This document shows, one piece after another, positions 25,519 to 33,816 of a stretch of DNA of 64,000 nt. This DNA is from Methylobacterium sp. 77 (GTDB lineage: Bacteria > Pseudomonadota > Alphaproteobacteria > Rhizobiales > Beijerinckiaceae): assembly GCF_000372825.1 (NCBI RefSeq), contig NZ_KB910516.1, forward strand, positions 3,639,825 through 3,703,824. Reading direction: 5' to 3'. Position numbers and translations under genes: made by a program. Numbering within the stretch: the stretch's first letter is position 1; every line of letters begins with the position of its first letter. The notes below the pieces were generated by a model. The model was not told the origin of the DNA. It did not search any database and saw only the letters and a program-made list of their open reading frames with translations.

Positions 25519-26307
25519 TCAGATGTTCCGATAGGCGGGGTTCCAGGCCAGGAACGAGCGTTCCAGCAGCCGGGTCAGCGTGTCGGCGATCTTGCCGAGC
25601 AGGGCGTAGATCACGATCGCCAGCACCACGACGTCCACCAGCATGAACTCGCGCGCCTGCATCGCCATGTAGCCGAGGCCGGACGAGGCCGAGATCGTCT
25701 CGGCGACGATGAGCGTCAGCCACATGATGCCGAGCGCGTAGCGCAGGCCGACGAAGATCGAGGGCAGCGCGCCGGGCAGCACCACGCGCAGGAACAGGGT
25801 GGTGGGCGACATGCCGTAGACCCGGCCCATCTCCACCAGTTGCGGGTCCACCGAGCGGATGCCGTGCAGGGTATTGGCGTAGATCGGGAAGAACACGCCG
25901 ATGGCCACGAGAAAGAGCTTGGCCTCCTCGTCGATGCCGAACCACAGGATCACCAGCGGGATCAGCGACAGGTGGGGAATGTTGCGCACCATCTGCAGGG
26001 TGGTGTCGGTGAGCGATTCCGAGAGGCGCGACAGGCCGTTGGCGAGGCCGAGGGAGAAGCCGATGGCGCCGCCGATGAGGAAGCCGCTGGCCGCGCGCAG
26101 GAAGCTGATCCAGAGATTGGTCCAGAGCTCGCCGGTCTTGCTCGCCTGCCAGCCCGCGGCGACCACGTCCGATGGCGCGGGCATGAAGCGGGTGGAGACG
26201 AGGCCGGCCGAGGCCGCGGCCTGCCAGCCGGCGATGATCGCCACCGGCACGAGCCAGGGCGTCAGGCGGGCCAGGATGTCGGAACGGAAGGACTTCTGCT
26301 GTGCCAT
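25519..26307 (-). CDS. ssuC: Aliphatic sulfonate ABC transporter permease
   Basis: A 262-residue inner-membrane permease with six predicted helices and the BPD_transp_1 loop for ATPase docking (LPGALPSIFVGLRYALGIMW), followed by the SsuC-type ending QAREFMLVDVVVLAIVIYAL. Opening residues LTPWLVPVAIIAGWQAA form the first helix. It is followed after 3 bases by ssuB and preceded after 3 bases by a 43-codon frame, so it is translated as part of one operon. Confidence 0.94.
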   Translation of the reverse strand: MAQQKSFRSDILARLTPWLVPVAIIAGWQAAASAGLVSTRFMPAPSDVVAAGWQASKTGELWTNLWISFLRAASGFLIGGAIGFSLGLANGLSRLSESLTDTTLQMVRNIPHLSLIPLVILWFGIDEEAKLFLVAIGVFFPIYANTLHGIRSVDPQLVEMGRVYGMSPTTLFLRVVLPGALPSIFVGLRYALGIMWLTLIVAETISASSGLGYMAMQAREFMLVDVVVLAIVIYALLGKIADTLTRLLERSFLAWNPAYRNI

Positions 26308-26310
26308 GGT

Positions 26311-26442
26311 TCAGCCCTGGCTCGCGGGGGCATCGCCCGGCCGCGCCCGGACCGCATCCGCGACCCGTGAGGCCGCGACGGACCGGGAGGGAGCGTCGAC
26401 CGCCGAGAGGCCGGCGGCCGAGAGTGCACGACGGTCGATCAT
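26311..26442 (-). CDS. 43-aa small ORF inside the ssu operon
   Basis: A complete frame MIDRRALSAAGLSAVDAP... ending in DAPASQG. It fills exactly the space between the flavin reductase gene (7 bases upstream) and ssuC (3 bases downstream), with an AGG before its ATG. That spacing is typical of a translated operon member. The peptide is Ala/Arg/Ser-rich, has no membrane segment or cysteine, and matches no family known to me. It might be a coupling or leader peptide, or only a spacer. Confidence 0.45.
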   Translation of the reverse strand: MIDRRALSAAGLSAVDAPSRSVAASRVADAVRARPGDAPASQG

Positions 26443-26449
26443 CGCGTGC

Positions 26450-27076
26450 CTATCGGCTCGGAGCGGCGAAGGCGGCCGCCGGCGCGGCGTCGAACGACGC
26501 CACAGGCTTCGCCCGCGCACCGAGCAGGACAGCGAGCTGGTCAGCCGCGTCGGAGACCCGTGCCCGCACACCCTCGTCGACGAGGATACCGTCGGAGAAA
26601 TCCGCGTCGCTTCCGTAGACCGAGGTCGGGACGGTCTGCGCGCTGAAGAAGCCGAAGAGCGGACGCAGCGAATGCTCGACGACGAGGGCGTGACGCGCGC
26701 CCCCACCGGTCGCCGACAGCACGACCGGCTTGCCGACGAGTGCGGCGGGATCGACGAAGTCGAACAGGTGCTTGAACAGGCCGGTATAGGCGCCCTTGTA
26801 GACCGGCGTGCCGACGATGAGCGCGTCGGCATTCTCGATCGCCTCCAGGATGCGGCGGGCCGGCAGGGAGAGCTGATCGCGCGACCAGGCCGCACCGAGC
26901 CCGGTTCCGGCATCGACGACGTCGAACAGGCGGATGTCGGCGCGGAGCCGTGCGCCGGTCGCCTCGGCCACCGCCTCGACCAGTGCACGCGTCTTCGAGG
27001 GACGCTGCAGGTTGGCGCTGAAGCCGACGATGCGGGGAAGCGGGCCGCCGGGAAAAGAGCTGCCTGGAAGTGACAT
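26450..27076 (-). CDS. ssuE: NAD(P)H-dependent FMN reductase of the sulfonate operon
   Basis: A 208-residue flavodoxin-fold reductase that supplies FMNH2 to SsuD. The FMN loop is VGFSANLQRPSKTRALVE, the second conserved loop is ADALIVGTPVYKGAYTGLFK, and LVGKPVVLSATGGGARHALV follows, as in SsuE/MsuE. First gene of the operon (E, small ORF, C, B, D, A), different from the E. coli order. A C-terminal Ala/Pro tail of about 15 residues is extra. MsuE-type specificity is possible. Confidence 0.88.
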   Translation of the reverse strand: MSLPGSSFPGGPLPRIVGFSANLQRPSKTRALVEAVAEATGARLRADIRLFDVVDAGTGLGAAWSRDQLSLPARRILEAIENADALIVGTPVYKGAYTGLFKHLFDFVDPAALVGKPVVLSATGGGARHALVVEHSLRPLFGFFSAQTVPTSVYGSDADFSDGILVDEGVRARVSDAADQLAVLLGARAKPVASFDAAPAAAFAAPSR

Positions 27077-27376
27077 GAATCGCCTGCCGATCAGGTTCGG
27101 GACTGAGCCGAGGGCATCCGTCCGAACCCATCGTCCGGCAACGACATGCCCCTCGGCAACGTTGCCGAACTGTGATCGCAGTGGCCTTCCGGGTCAACGA
27201 AACGTGCTTTTAAAAGAACGAAGCAGGGGAGACGAGTCTTCGTCGAGACGCGACAGGAAGAGACGAAACTTTTCAATCGGCAATTTCGTGCAGAATACGC
27301 ACGCGATGAACGGGATCGGGAGAGAAAAACTCGCGCCGTCGAACCGGGTCGTTCTTTAAATCGAACCTGACCGTGC
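27077..27376. other. Intergenic region upstream of the ssu operon
   Basis: Holds the start region of the ssu operon on the minus strand and the 3' flank of the HD-GYP gene. An AT-richer part at 27200-27300 could contain the promoter. No clear activator site was recognised and no gene seen. Confidence 0.4.
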
Positions 27377-28462
27377 TCAGACCGCCACGTCGCCGTGGGT
27401 CGATTGCCGCACGATCGGCAGGAAGGCCGCCAGGAGGGCCATGTCGAGCTTGCCTGCCATGCCGAGCATGATGGCATGGGCCTCCGCATGCGGGAGCGGC
27501 TCGCGGTAGGCGCGCCGCTCGGTGAGGGCCGAGTGGATGTCGCAGATCGTCACGAGCCGGACGAGGTCGGGGATCGCATCGCCCGCCAGGCCGGCCGGAT
27601 ACCCGCTGCCATCCAGCATCTCGTGGTGATACCTGACGACGTCGAGCATCGCGGAATCGAACCCGTGTTCCCTTGCCAGCAGATCGGCACCGGCACCGGC
27701 GTGAGTGCGCATGATCGCCATCTCGGAGGCGGTCAGCGAGCCGGGCTTGTTGAGAATGGCACGCGGGATTTTGGACTTGCCGATATCGTGCAGCAACGCG
27801 GCCTTGGCGAGACGCTTCTGATCGGACCGGGGAAGCTTGAGGCTGAAGCCGAAGGCCGCGGCAAAGCCCGCGACGCTCAAGGAATGCTGGTAGAGTTGCT
27901 CGTCGTAGCGTCCGATCACATCGAGCCATGCGCGGATGCCGACCTCCGAGACGGCCTCCAGGATGACATCGGTGCCGGCCTCGGCTTCCTCCACGGAGAT
28001 CGGGCGATCGGATTGCGCCGCATGAAACATGTCCGCCACGGCGGAACAGGCGCGGTGGGCCTTGCCTTCCACCGTGACGGTTTCGCCGTCGCAACGGGCC
28101 GGCAGTACCAGACCGACATCGATGAGACTGAACACGAGGGACAGAATGGCCGGCCGCGGGGTGTCGACCGGGACGACACGCAGGGCCGGGCTTCTCCGAT
28201 TCAAAATGTCGGCGGGCGAATCGGTGAGGACGAGGCACGGCACGCGCATCACGCTCAGACGCGCCGTCCAGGACGCAGCCACGCCTTCGCGGGCATCGAC
28301 GTCGATCACCGCCACGATGGGGAGGATGGCGGGAACCGGCTGGTCGCCGGCGATGCTGTGGCAGGGAAGGATCGTCGTGATGCTGCGTGCGAGACGCTTC
28401 GCTCGTTCTGGTTGATCCGATACGATGAGGACGGACTTTTCTTGTGTCACGATCCGATCCAC
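27377..28462 (-). CDS. HD-GYP domain cyclic-di-GMP phosphodiesterase
   Basis: A 361-residue protein. Residues 1-115 resemble a response-regulator receiver (KSVLIVSDQPERAKRLARSI, VAVIDVDARE) but lack a clear set of acidic residues and the conserved Lys, so it may be a pseudo-receiver. The C-terminal HD-GYP domain (about 160-350) has HDIGKSKIP and HHEMLDGSGYP, the metal and GYP motifs of c-di-GMP hydrolases. It is encoded divergently from the siaBCDA genes, which include a diguanylate cyclase, so the two could set c-di-GMP levels in opposite directions. Confidence 0.9.
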   Translation of the reverse strand: MDRIVTQEKSVLIVSDQPERAKRLARSITTILPCHSIAGDQPVPAILPIVAVIDVDAREGVAASWTARLSVMRVPCLVLTDSPADILNRRSPALRVVPVDTPRPAILSLVFSLIDVGLVLPARCDGETVTVEGKAHRACSAVADMFHAAQSDRPISVEEAEAGTDVILEAVSEVGIRAWLDVIGRYDEQLYQHSLSVAGFAAAFGFSLKLPRSDQKRLAKAALLHDIGKSKIPRAILNKPGSLTASEMAIMRTHAGAGADLLAREHGFDSAMLDVVRYHHEMLDGSGYPAGLAGDAIPDLVRLVTICDIHSALTERRAYREPLPHAEAHAIMLGMAGKLDMALLAAFLPIVRQSTHGDVAV

Positions 28463-28791
28463 TTCAGACCGTTACGGTCCGGGTTCGTCCCTACGCTGAG
28501 GCGAACCCGCGACATGTACAGATACAAATCCCTATAAATTGTTTCTTTTTGCGCGACTAGATTAACGAAACTCGGCCTGCCGTCATCAATGCGGAGGGTG
28601 GCATCTCCCTCGCCCGGACCATGCGAGGCCTTGCACTATGCAACCGGCCCGATGCACCGGAGCAATTCCGACCTGCATTCGGCGATCTCACCTGCGGTAA
28701 CCGTCTGTAGAGGCATTCGGATTACTGCTGTCGGGCAGCGACGTGAGGTGCTGGCCTCGCGGCGCATTTCCGCCTTGCCGGGGAGGAAGCG
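28463..28791. other. Divergent promoter region between the HD-GYP gene and siaB
   Basis: No gene seen. The segment 28512-28565 is markedly AT-rich (for example CTATAAATTGTTTCTTTTTG) in a GC-rich neighbourhood and is the likely site of one or both divergent promoters. Confidence 0.45.
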
Positions 28792-29346
28792 TTGCTCGCG
28801 CAAGATTTCAAGTCGTTTTTCGAAACATCGAAACGCAACGGCATCATCCTCTCCTTCGGCGGTGACTTCTCGGAGAACGTCCTGTTCTCGCTCGGGGAAG
28901 TCCTGAAGCTTCGGATGATCCAGGGTGAGACGGACGCGACGATCGCCAAGCGGGTCTTCTCGATCTTCGTCGAGCAAGCCCAGAACATCATCCGCTACTC
29001 GGCCGACAAGCTCCCGCAGGCAGCCGCCACCTCCGGCGGCATGATCAGTGCAGGAATGATCGTCGTCGGCGTCGAGAAGGAGCGCTTCTTCGTCGTGTGC
29101 GGCAACGAGGTCTCCAAGACCGAGACCGCCGTCCTGCGAGAGCGATTGGACCTGATTACCAGCATGTCGAGCGAAGAACTCAAGCGTTTCTACCGCGAGA
29201 AGCTGCGCCAGCCGCCCGATGAAGGCAGTCTCGGCGGAAGCATCGGATTGATCGAGATCGCTCGCCGATCGAGCGCTCCCGTCGAGTTCGATTTTCATGA
29301 TCTTGGCGGCGAGCGCAGCCTGTTCTGCCTCAAAGCCTACATCTGA
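28792..29346 (+). CDS. siaB: SiaB-family protein kinase
   Basis: A 184-residue protein of the SiaB kinase family (DUF6272), related to anti-sigma-factor-type histidine-kinase-like ATPases. Visible landmarks are ILSFGGDFSENVLFSLGEVL, VFSIFVEQAQNIIRYSA (the N-box-like helix with Glu and Asn) and GGMISAGMIVVG, and near the end SLGGSIGLIEIARRS (Gly-rich lid). In Pseudomonas, SiaB phosphorylates SiaC. The TTG start at 28792 is supported by an excellent GGAGG five to six bases upstream. First gene of a four-gene operon. Confidence 0.88.
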   Translation: MLAQDFKSFFETSKRNGIILSFGGDFSENVLFSLGEVLKLRMIQGETDATIAKRVFSIFVEQAQNIIRYSADKLPQAAATSGGMISAGMIVVGVEKERFFVVCGNEVSKTETAVLRERLDLITSMSSEELKRFYREKLRQPPDEGSLGGSIGLIEIARRSSAPVEFDFHDLGGERSLFCLKAYI

Positions 29347-29359
29347 CGGCGCCCGACCG

Positions 29360-29755
29360 ATGGACCCCATCCAGATCCCCGCAAGCGACCGGTCTCCCCG
29401 GGTGGATTTCGATTTCGCCGCCGGCCGGTTCACCCTGAGCGGTGAATCGTACCCGGAGGATGCCGCTGCCTTCTTCGGCCCGCTGCTGCACGGCCTGCGA
29501 ACCTACCTGTCCGCCTCGACCTCGGATCCGATCGTGTTCGAGGTCGAGCTCGCCTATTTCAACAGTTCCAGCGCCAAGGCACTGATGAACCTGTTCATGC
29601 CCCTCGAGGAGGCGGCCGCCGAAGGCCGTGCCGTGACGATCCGCTGGCTCTATACCGAGGGCGACGAGACGATCGCCGAGGCCGGCGAGGACTTCGCGTC
29701 CGACTTCTCCCACGCACGCTTCGATCTCGTCGAGACATCACAGGCGGGGAGCTGA
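29360..29755 (+). CDS. siaC: SiaC-type phospho-switch protein (DUF1987)
   Basis: A 131-residue protein with the DUF1987 fold: IPASDRSPRVDFDFAAGRFT, SGESYPEDAAAFFGPLL, and FEVELAYFNSSSAKALMNLF. The SSSAK stretch (residues 69-73) lies where Pseudomonas SiaC carries its phosphorylated Thr. Unphosphorylated SiaC binds and activates the diguanylate cyclase SiaD. The start codon of siaD overlaps the siaC stop by one base (TGATG), suggesting translational coupling. Confidence 0.88.
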   Translation: MDPIQIPASDRSPRVDFDFAAGRFTLSGESYPEDAAAFFGPLLHGLRTYLSASTSDPIVFEVELAYFNSSSAKALMNLFMPLEEAAAEGRAVTIRWLYTEGDETIAEAGEDFASDFSHARFDLVETSQAGS

Positions 29756-30618
29756 TGCGGATGACGTCGAAGCCTGAAATCGTTTCGCCGATCGACCATC
29801 CGCCCGTCGTCGGCGACACGTTCAGTCTTTACGACACCGAGGAAGCGGTCCTGGGAAAGACCGACGCGATGCTGTCGGGGCTCGCCCAGGTCGCCGGCGG
29901 CGTCCAGCAGCTCGCCGAAGCCTACCGCCGCAGCTACCGCGAGCAGCGACGCCTCGTCCGGATGAGCGACCGGATGCAGCTCGACCTGCAGAAGGCCAAT
30001 CACCGCCTCGCCGAGCAGCAGCGCGATCTCCAGGCCCTGAACGAGGCGCTGTCGGGCGAGATCGAGCACCGGACCCGCCTCGAAGCGAAGCTGAGGCGCC
30101 TCGCCGACACCGATGACCTCACCGGGGCGATGACGCGCCGGCGCTTCATGGAGATCAGCCAGCGGGAATGGCTGAGATACGAGCGCGACCGGGTTCCGGC
30201 CTGCCTCCTGATGGTGGATCTCGACCGGTTCAAGCGGCTCAACGACGAGTTCGGCCATGCCGCCGGAGACGCGGCCCTGATCTGCTTCGTCGAGACCTGC
30301 CGGAAGCGCCTGCGCAAGATCGACGTGATCGGTCGCATGGGCGGCGAGGAATTCGCGATCCTGCTCACCGAGATCGAGCCCGATGCCGGGCTCCTGGTCG
30401 CCGAGGATCTCTGCCGCCTCGTCGGCGAGACCGTCGTGGCCTGGCCCGGCGGACCGCTGGCGCTCTCGGTCAGCATCGGCGTCGCCGTCATCGAGGATTC
30501 CGAAACCTTCGAGCAGACCCTCGGCCGTGCCGATGCCGCGCTCTATGCCGCCAAACATGCCGGACGCCGTTGCGTCCGCTCGTCCCGTGGCCCGATCACC
30601 GACATGCCGCAGCCATGA
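29755..30618 (+). CDS. siaD: SiaD-type diguanylate cyclase
   Basis: A 287-residue soluble diguanylate cyclase. The N-terminal half is helical with a coiled coil (QLDLQKANHRLAEQQRDLQ) that should dimerise and dock SiaC. The C-terminal GGDEF domain has the active motif GGEEF (in IGRMGGEEFAILL), preceded by DTDDLTGAMTRRRF and MVDLDRFKRLND. A canonical RxxD inhibitory site is not evident before GGEEF. It makes c-di-GMP from two GTP. It overlaps siaA by four bases (ATGA). Confidence 0.92.
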   Translation: MRMTSKPEIVSPIDHPPVVGDTFSLYDTEEAVLGKTDAMLSGLAQVAGGVQQLAEAYRRSYREQRRLVRMSDRMQLDLQKANHRLAEQQRDLQALNEALSGEIEHRTRLEAKLRRLADTDDLTGAMTRRRFMEISQREWLRYERDRVPACLLMVDLDRFKRLNDEFGHAAGDAALICFVETCRKRLRKIDVIGRMGGEEFAILLTEIEPDAGLLVAEDLCRLVGETVVAWPGGPLALSVSIGVAVIEDSETFEQTLGRADAALYAAKHAGRRCVRSSRGPITDMPQP

Positions 30619-32306
30619 CGTTCGACTCCGCCGCCGAGGGGCCTTCGCCCGCAGCCGCACCTCCCGCCCGCGGCCGCTCCCTGAGAGGCGGCGGCCCGCT
30701 GCGCGGTGACGATTTCCTGGCGCTGGCGGGTTTCACCGACGTGTCGGCGGCCACCTCCGGCACGATGCGGCCGGGGGCCTTGCGCGGCTCCGCGCGCGGC
30801 CGCGACCTCGACAGCCTGGCGCACACGCTGTTCCTTCGGATCTACCCCGTCATCGCCTTCGTGGTGCTGGCGACGCAGATCGGCATCGCCTGGGTGAACT
30901 ACAACGACAGTCTCCGGCTCTATACCGACCGGGCAAACCTGCTCGTCACCCTGACCGCCCAGGCCATTGCCCGGCCCGATTGGAGCGACCGGCCCGACAT
31001 CTACACGGCGCAGGTCCAGGCCCTGGCCCTGGACCCGGCATTCCGTTTCGTCCGGGTCTGGAACGCGGCAGGCAATCTGGTGATGTCCCTCGGCGACATG
31101 CCGAGCGGACGCAGCATCGAACTCATCCGCGCCTCCACCGACATCACCGTCGCGGGGCGTGCGAAGCCCGTGGGCAGCCTGACCCTGGGCCTCTCGGCCG
31201 AGGCTCTGCGCGGCAATGCCGAGAAACAGGCGCTGCTGGCCATCGGCGCGAGCCTCGTCCTGATGATCGCCTTCGTGCTGACGCTGCATGCCAATGTGCG
31301 CAGGCATGTCCTAGCACCCCTGAAGCGCCTGCTGATCGCCATGCGCGAGGTCGAACACAAGCGCTGGTCGAGGGTGGAATTCGATGGGGCCGTCCGGGCC
31401 AGCAACGAGATCGACGTGATCTCATCCGCCTTCAACCGCATGGTGGAGGGCCTGCGCACCGGCGACGAGGCGAAACAGCTCCTCACCGAACTCGAACAGG
31501 CCCATGCCAAGCTCGCCGACGCCAACCGGTTGGTGATGGAAAGCATCGGTTACGCCCGTCGTATCCAGACCTCGGTCCTGCCCGACCGGATGGCGCTGTT
31601 CGGTGCCGGCCTCGACGTCGCCGTGCTGTGGGAGCCGCTGCATCAGGTCGGCGGCGACTATTTCTGGCTGGAGCGCCTCGGCGACGTCAGCGTCATCGTG
31701 GTGGCCGATTGCACCGGCCACGGCGTGCCGGGGGCCTTCATCACCCTCATCGTCGCCACCGCCCTCGACCGCATCCTGCACGAGCGCGGCCTGCGCTCAC
31801 CGGCCGAGATCCTGGTGGCCCTCGACGAGATGGTCCGCGCCCAGCTGCGCCAGGACGGGCGCGGGTCCGATTCCGATGACGGGCTCGATTGCGGATTGTG
31901 CCTCTGGGACCCGACGGCCCGAAGACTGAGCTTCGCCGGCGCCGGGCTCTCGCTGACCGCCGTCACCGAAGCGGGCACGTCCCGGATCAAGGGGGCGAAG
32001 CGCGGCCTCGGTTATCCTCACCATGGCAGCGAGCGGTTCAGCACGGAGAACGTCACGCTCGATGTGGCGCCGGGCGATACCTTCTACCTGATGACCGACG
32101 GCATCACCGACCAGATGGGGACCGTCGGCGCGCAGCGCCGGCTGCTCGGGCATCGGGGTGTCTCGGACATCCTGCTGCGCAGCCGCGACGAGGAACTCGG
32201 CCCCCAGATCAGGTTGCTGGAAGCCGAGCTTGCCGCCTATCGCGGCTCCGAGAATCGCCGGGACGACATGACCCTCGTCGCCTTCCGCCCGAGCGGGATT
32301 GCCTGA
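30615..32306 (+). CDS. siaA: SiaA-type membrane PP2C/SpoIIE phosphatase
   Basis: A 563-residue protein: a polar N-terminus of about 70 residues, a membrane segment (LRIYPVIAFVVLATQIGIAW), a periplasmic sensor domain, a second membrane helix (IGASLVLMIAFVLTLHANV), a HAMP domain, a short coiled coil, and a C-terminal SpoIIE/PP2C-like phosphatase with GGDYFWLERLGD, VVADCTGHGVPGAF and MTDGITDQMG. In Pseudomonas, SiaA dephosphorylates SiaC in response to an outside signal and so switches on SiaD. The ligand here is unknown. Confidence 0.92.
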   Translation: MTFDSAAEGPSPAAAPPARGRSLRGGGPLRGDDFLALAGFTDVSAATSGTMRPGALRGSARGRDLDSLAHTLFLRIYPVIAFVVLATQIGIAWVNYNDSLRLYTDRANLLVTLTAQAIARPDWSDRPDIYTAQVQALALDPAFRFVRVWNAAGNLVMSLGDMPSGRSIELIRASTDITVAGRAKPVGSLTLGLSAEALRGNAEKQALLAIGASLVLMIAFVLTLHANVRRHVLAPLKRLLIAMREVEHKRWSRVEFDGAVRASNEIDVISSAFNRMVEGLRTGDEAKQLLTELEQAHAKLADANRLVMESIGYARRIQTSVLPDRMALFGAGLDVAVLWEPLHQVGGDYFWLERLGDVSVIVVADCTGHGVPGAFITLIVATALDRILHERGLRSPAEILVALDEMVRAQLRQDGRGSDSDDGLDCGLCLWDPTARRLSFAGAGLSLTAVTEAGTSRIKGAKRGLGYPHHGSERFSTENVTLDVAPGDTFYLMTDGITDQMGTVGAQRRLLGHRGVSDILLRSRDEELGPQIRLLEAELAAYRGSENRRDDMTLVAFRPSGIA

Positions 32307-32549
32307 GGCGCGCGGTCGACCCGTCGCCGAGGCAGCGGCCGACGATCGTCCGGTGTGCTGGCACACGCTCGATGTCGTGATGTTTCGGCACCATGGCGTG
32401 GAGCGTCGGGAGCGCGGCCCGCCGACTCGATCGTGCATGCCTCAACCTTGCCGTCATGACGGGCCAAGGGAACGGGCGACCACCGGTCCCCGGCGGGTCT
32501 CATCACGTTTTATGCGCGCCTCTACAGATTACGAGAGTCGAGATTGATC

Positions 32550-32813
32550 ATGACACGCTTCCTTGCCGCGTCCGTCTGTCTGGCCCTGCTCGCCGCCGTG
32601 CCCGTTCAGGCTCAGCCTTCGAATCCGCATCAGCAGACGGCCTCGACGCGCATGACCACCACGACGGGCGTGACCAAGCCGCCGGGCTCCACCTTCAACC
32701 GGGCCTCCACGGAAGGCGCCATGCTCAAGGCCCAGAAGGTCGCCGCCGCCCGCGACAAGGCCTGGGACCGGAAGATGCGGACCACGATGGGCTCGATCTG
32801 CCTCGGCTGCTGA
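32550..32813 (+). CDS. Small secreted protein with C-terminal Cys pair
   Basis: An 87-residue protein with a clear signal peptide (FLAASVCLALLAAVPVQAQ), a Thr/Ser-rich middle, a charged helix (EGAMLKAQKVAAARDKAWD) and a conserved-looking ending SICLGC. The closing CxxC could form a disulfide or bind metal. No family was identified. It is 24 bp upstream of the ABC ATPase gene but seems unrelated to it. Confidence 0.7.
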   Translation: MTRFLAASVCLALLAAVPVQAQPSNPHQQTASTRMTTTTGVTKPPGSTFNRASTEGAMLKAQKVAAARDKAWDRKMRTTMGSICLGC

Positions 32814-32837
32814 GACGCGCGCCCGTGAGCTAGGGCG

Positions 32838-33776
32838 GTGATCCGATTCGAGGGCGTGTCGCGCCGCTTTGCCGGCGCTGAGCGTCCTGCCGTCGATGGG
32901 ATCGACCTCGACATTGCCGAAGGCACCACCTGCGTGCTCATCGGCCCCTCCGGCTGCGGCAAGTCCACCACCCTGCGCATGGTCAACCGGCTGGTGGAGC
33001 CGGATGCCGGCCGCGTCCTTCTCGACGGGCGAGACGTGGCGGGGGTCGATCCGGTGCGTCTGCGCCGCGGGATCGGCTACGTCCTGCAGGGCATCGGCCT
33101 GTTCCCGCACCGGAATGTCGCCGAGAACATCGCCACCGTGCCTCGCCTCCTCGGTTGGACCCGCGCCCGGATCGCGGACAGGGTGGACGAGATGCTCGCC
33201 CTCGTCGGCCTCGATCCGGCCGCGTATCGCGACCGCAGGCCGGACGCCCTCTCCGGCGGTCAGCGCCAGCGCGTCGGCGTCGCCCGCGCCCTGGCGGCGG
33301 ACCCGGCCGTGCTCCTCATGGACGAACCCTTCGGTGCCGTGGACCCGGTGGCCCGCGACCGGCTCCAGGGCGAGATCGGCGCGATCCTTCGCCGGCTCGG
33401 CAAGACCGTCATCATCGTCACCCACGACATCGACGAGGCGATGAGGATGGGCGATCGCGTGGTCCTCATGCGCGAGGGCCGGATCGTCCAGGCGGATACG
33501 CCGGACCGCCTTCTGGCCAATCCCGCCGACGCTTTCGTCGAGCGCTTCGTCGGCGAGGACCGCGCCTTGCGGCGTCTGGCGCTGCTCGTTGCGGGCGCGA
33601 TCGCGGTTCCGGGCGATCCGGGCGATGCGCCGAGCGTCACCGCCGAGACGTCGCTGAAGGACGCCCTTGCCCTGCTCCTTTCCAGCGGTGCCAATCATCT
33701 GTCGGTGGCCGGGGATGGCGCTCCCGCCATCCTGACCCTGGAAGCCATTCGCGAGGCGGCGAGGCGCGCGACCTGA
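32838..33776 (+). CDS. Osmoprotectant-type ABC transporter ATPase (OpuCA/ProV-like)
   Basis: A 312-residue ATPase: Walker A GPSGCGKST, Q-loop GYVLQGIGLFPHRNV (typical of glycine betaine/choline transporters), signature [15 protein letters not shown], Walker B LLMDEPFGAVD, and IIVTHDIDEAMRMGDRV. A shortened C-terminal region holds about one CBS-like domain. GTG start with AGGGCG just upstream. The permease and binding-protein genes that usually follow are absent; the next gene is on the other strand, so it is an orphan or works with subunits encoded elsewhere. Confidence 0.85.
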   Translation: MIRFEGVSRRFAGAERPAVDGIDLDIAEGTTCVLIGPSGCGKSTTLRMVNRLVEPDAGRVLLDGRDVAGVDPVRLRRGIGYVLQGIGLFPHRNVAENIATVPRLLGWTRARIADRVDEMLALVGLDPAAYRDRRPDALSGGQRQRVGVARALAADPAVLLMDEPFGAVDPVARDRLQGEIGAILRRLGKTVIIVTHDIDEAMRMGDRVVLMREGRIVQADTPDRLLANPADAFVERFVGEDRALRRLALLVAGAIAVPGDPGDAPSVTAETSLKDALALLLSSGANHLSVAGDGAPAILTLEAIREAARRAT

Positions 33777-33790
33777 TCGGGTGCGCATCG

Positions 33791-33811
33791 CTCCCCTTCC
33801 CCTCAGGGGAG
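33791..33811. repeat. Palindromic repeat between convergent genes
   Basis: CTCCCC (33791-33796) and GGGGAG (33806-33811) form a short hairpin just after the ATPase gene. It resembles the repeats at about 19117 and 23250 and may act as a weak bidirectional terminator before jetC. Confidence 0.45.
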
Positions 33812-33816
33812 AGGGC

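Noticed and set aside
30168..30614. Longer start for siaA.
   Set aside because: Overlaps siaD; the ATGA junction at 30615 and the protein layout support the shorter form.
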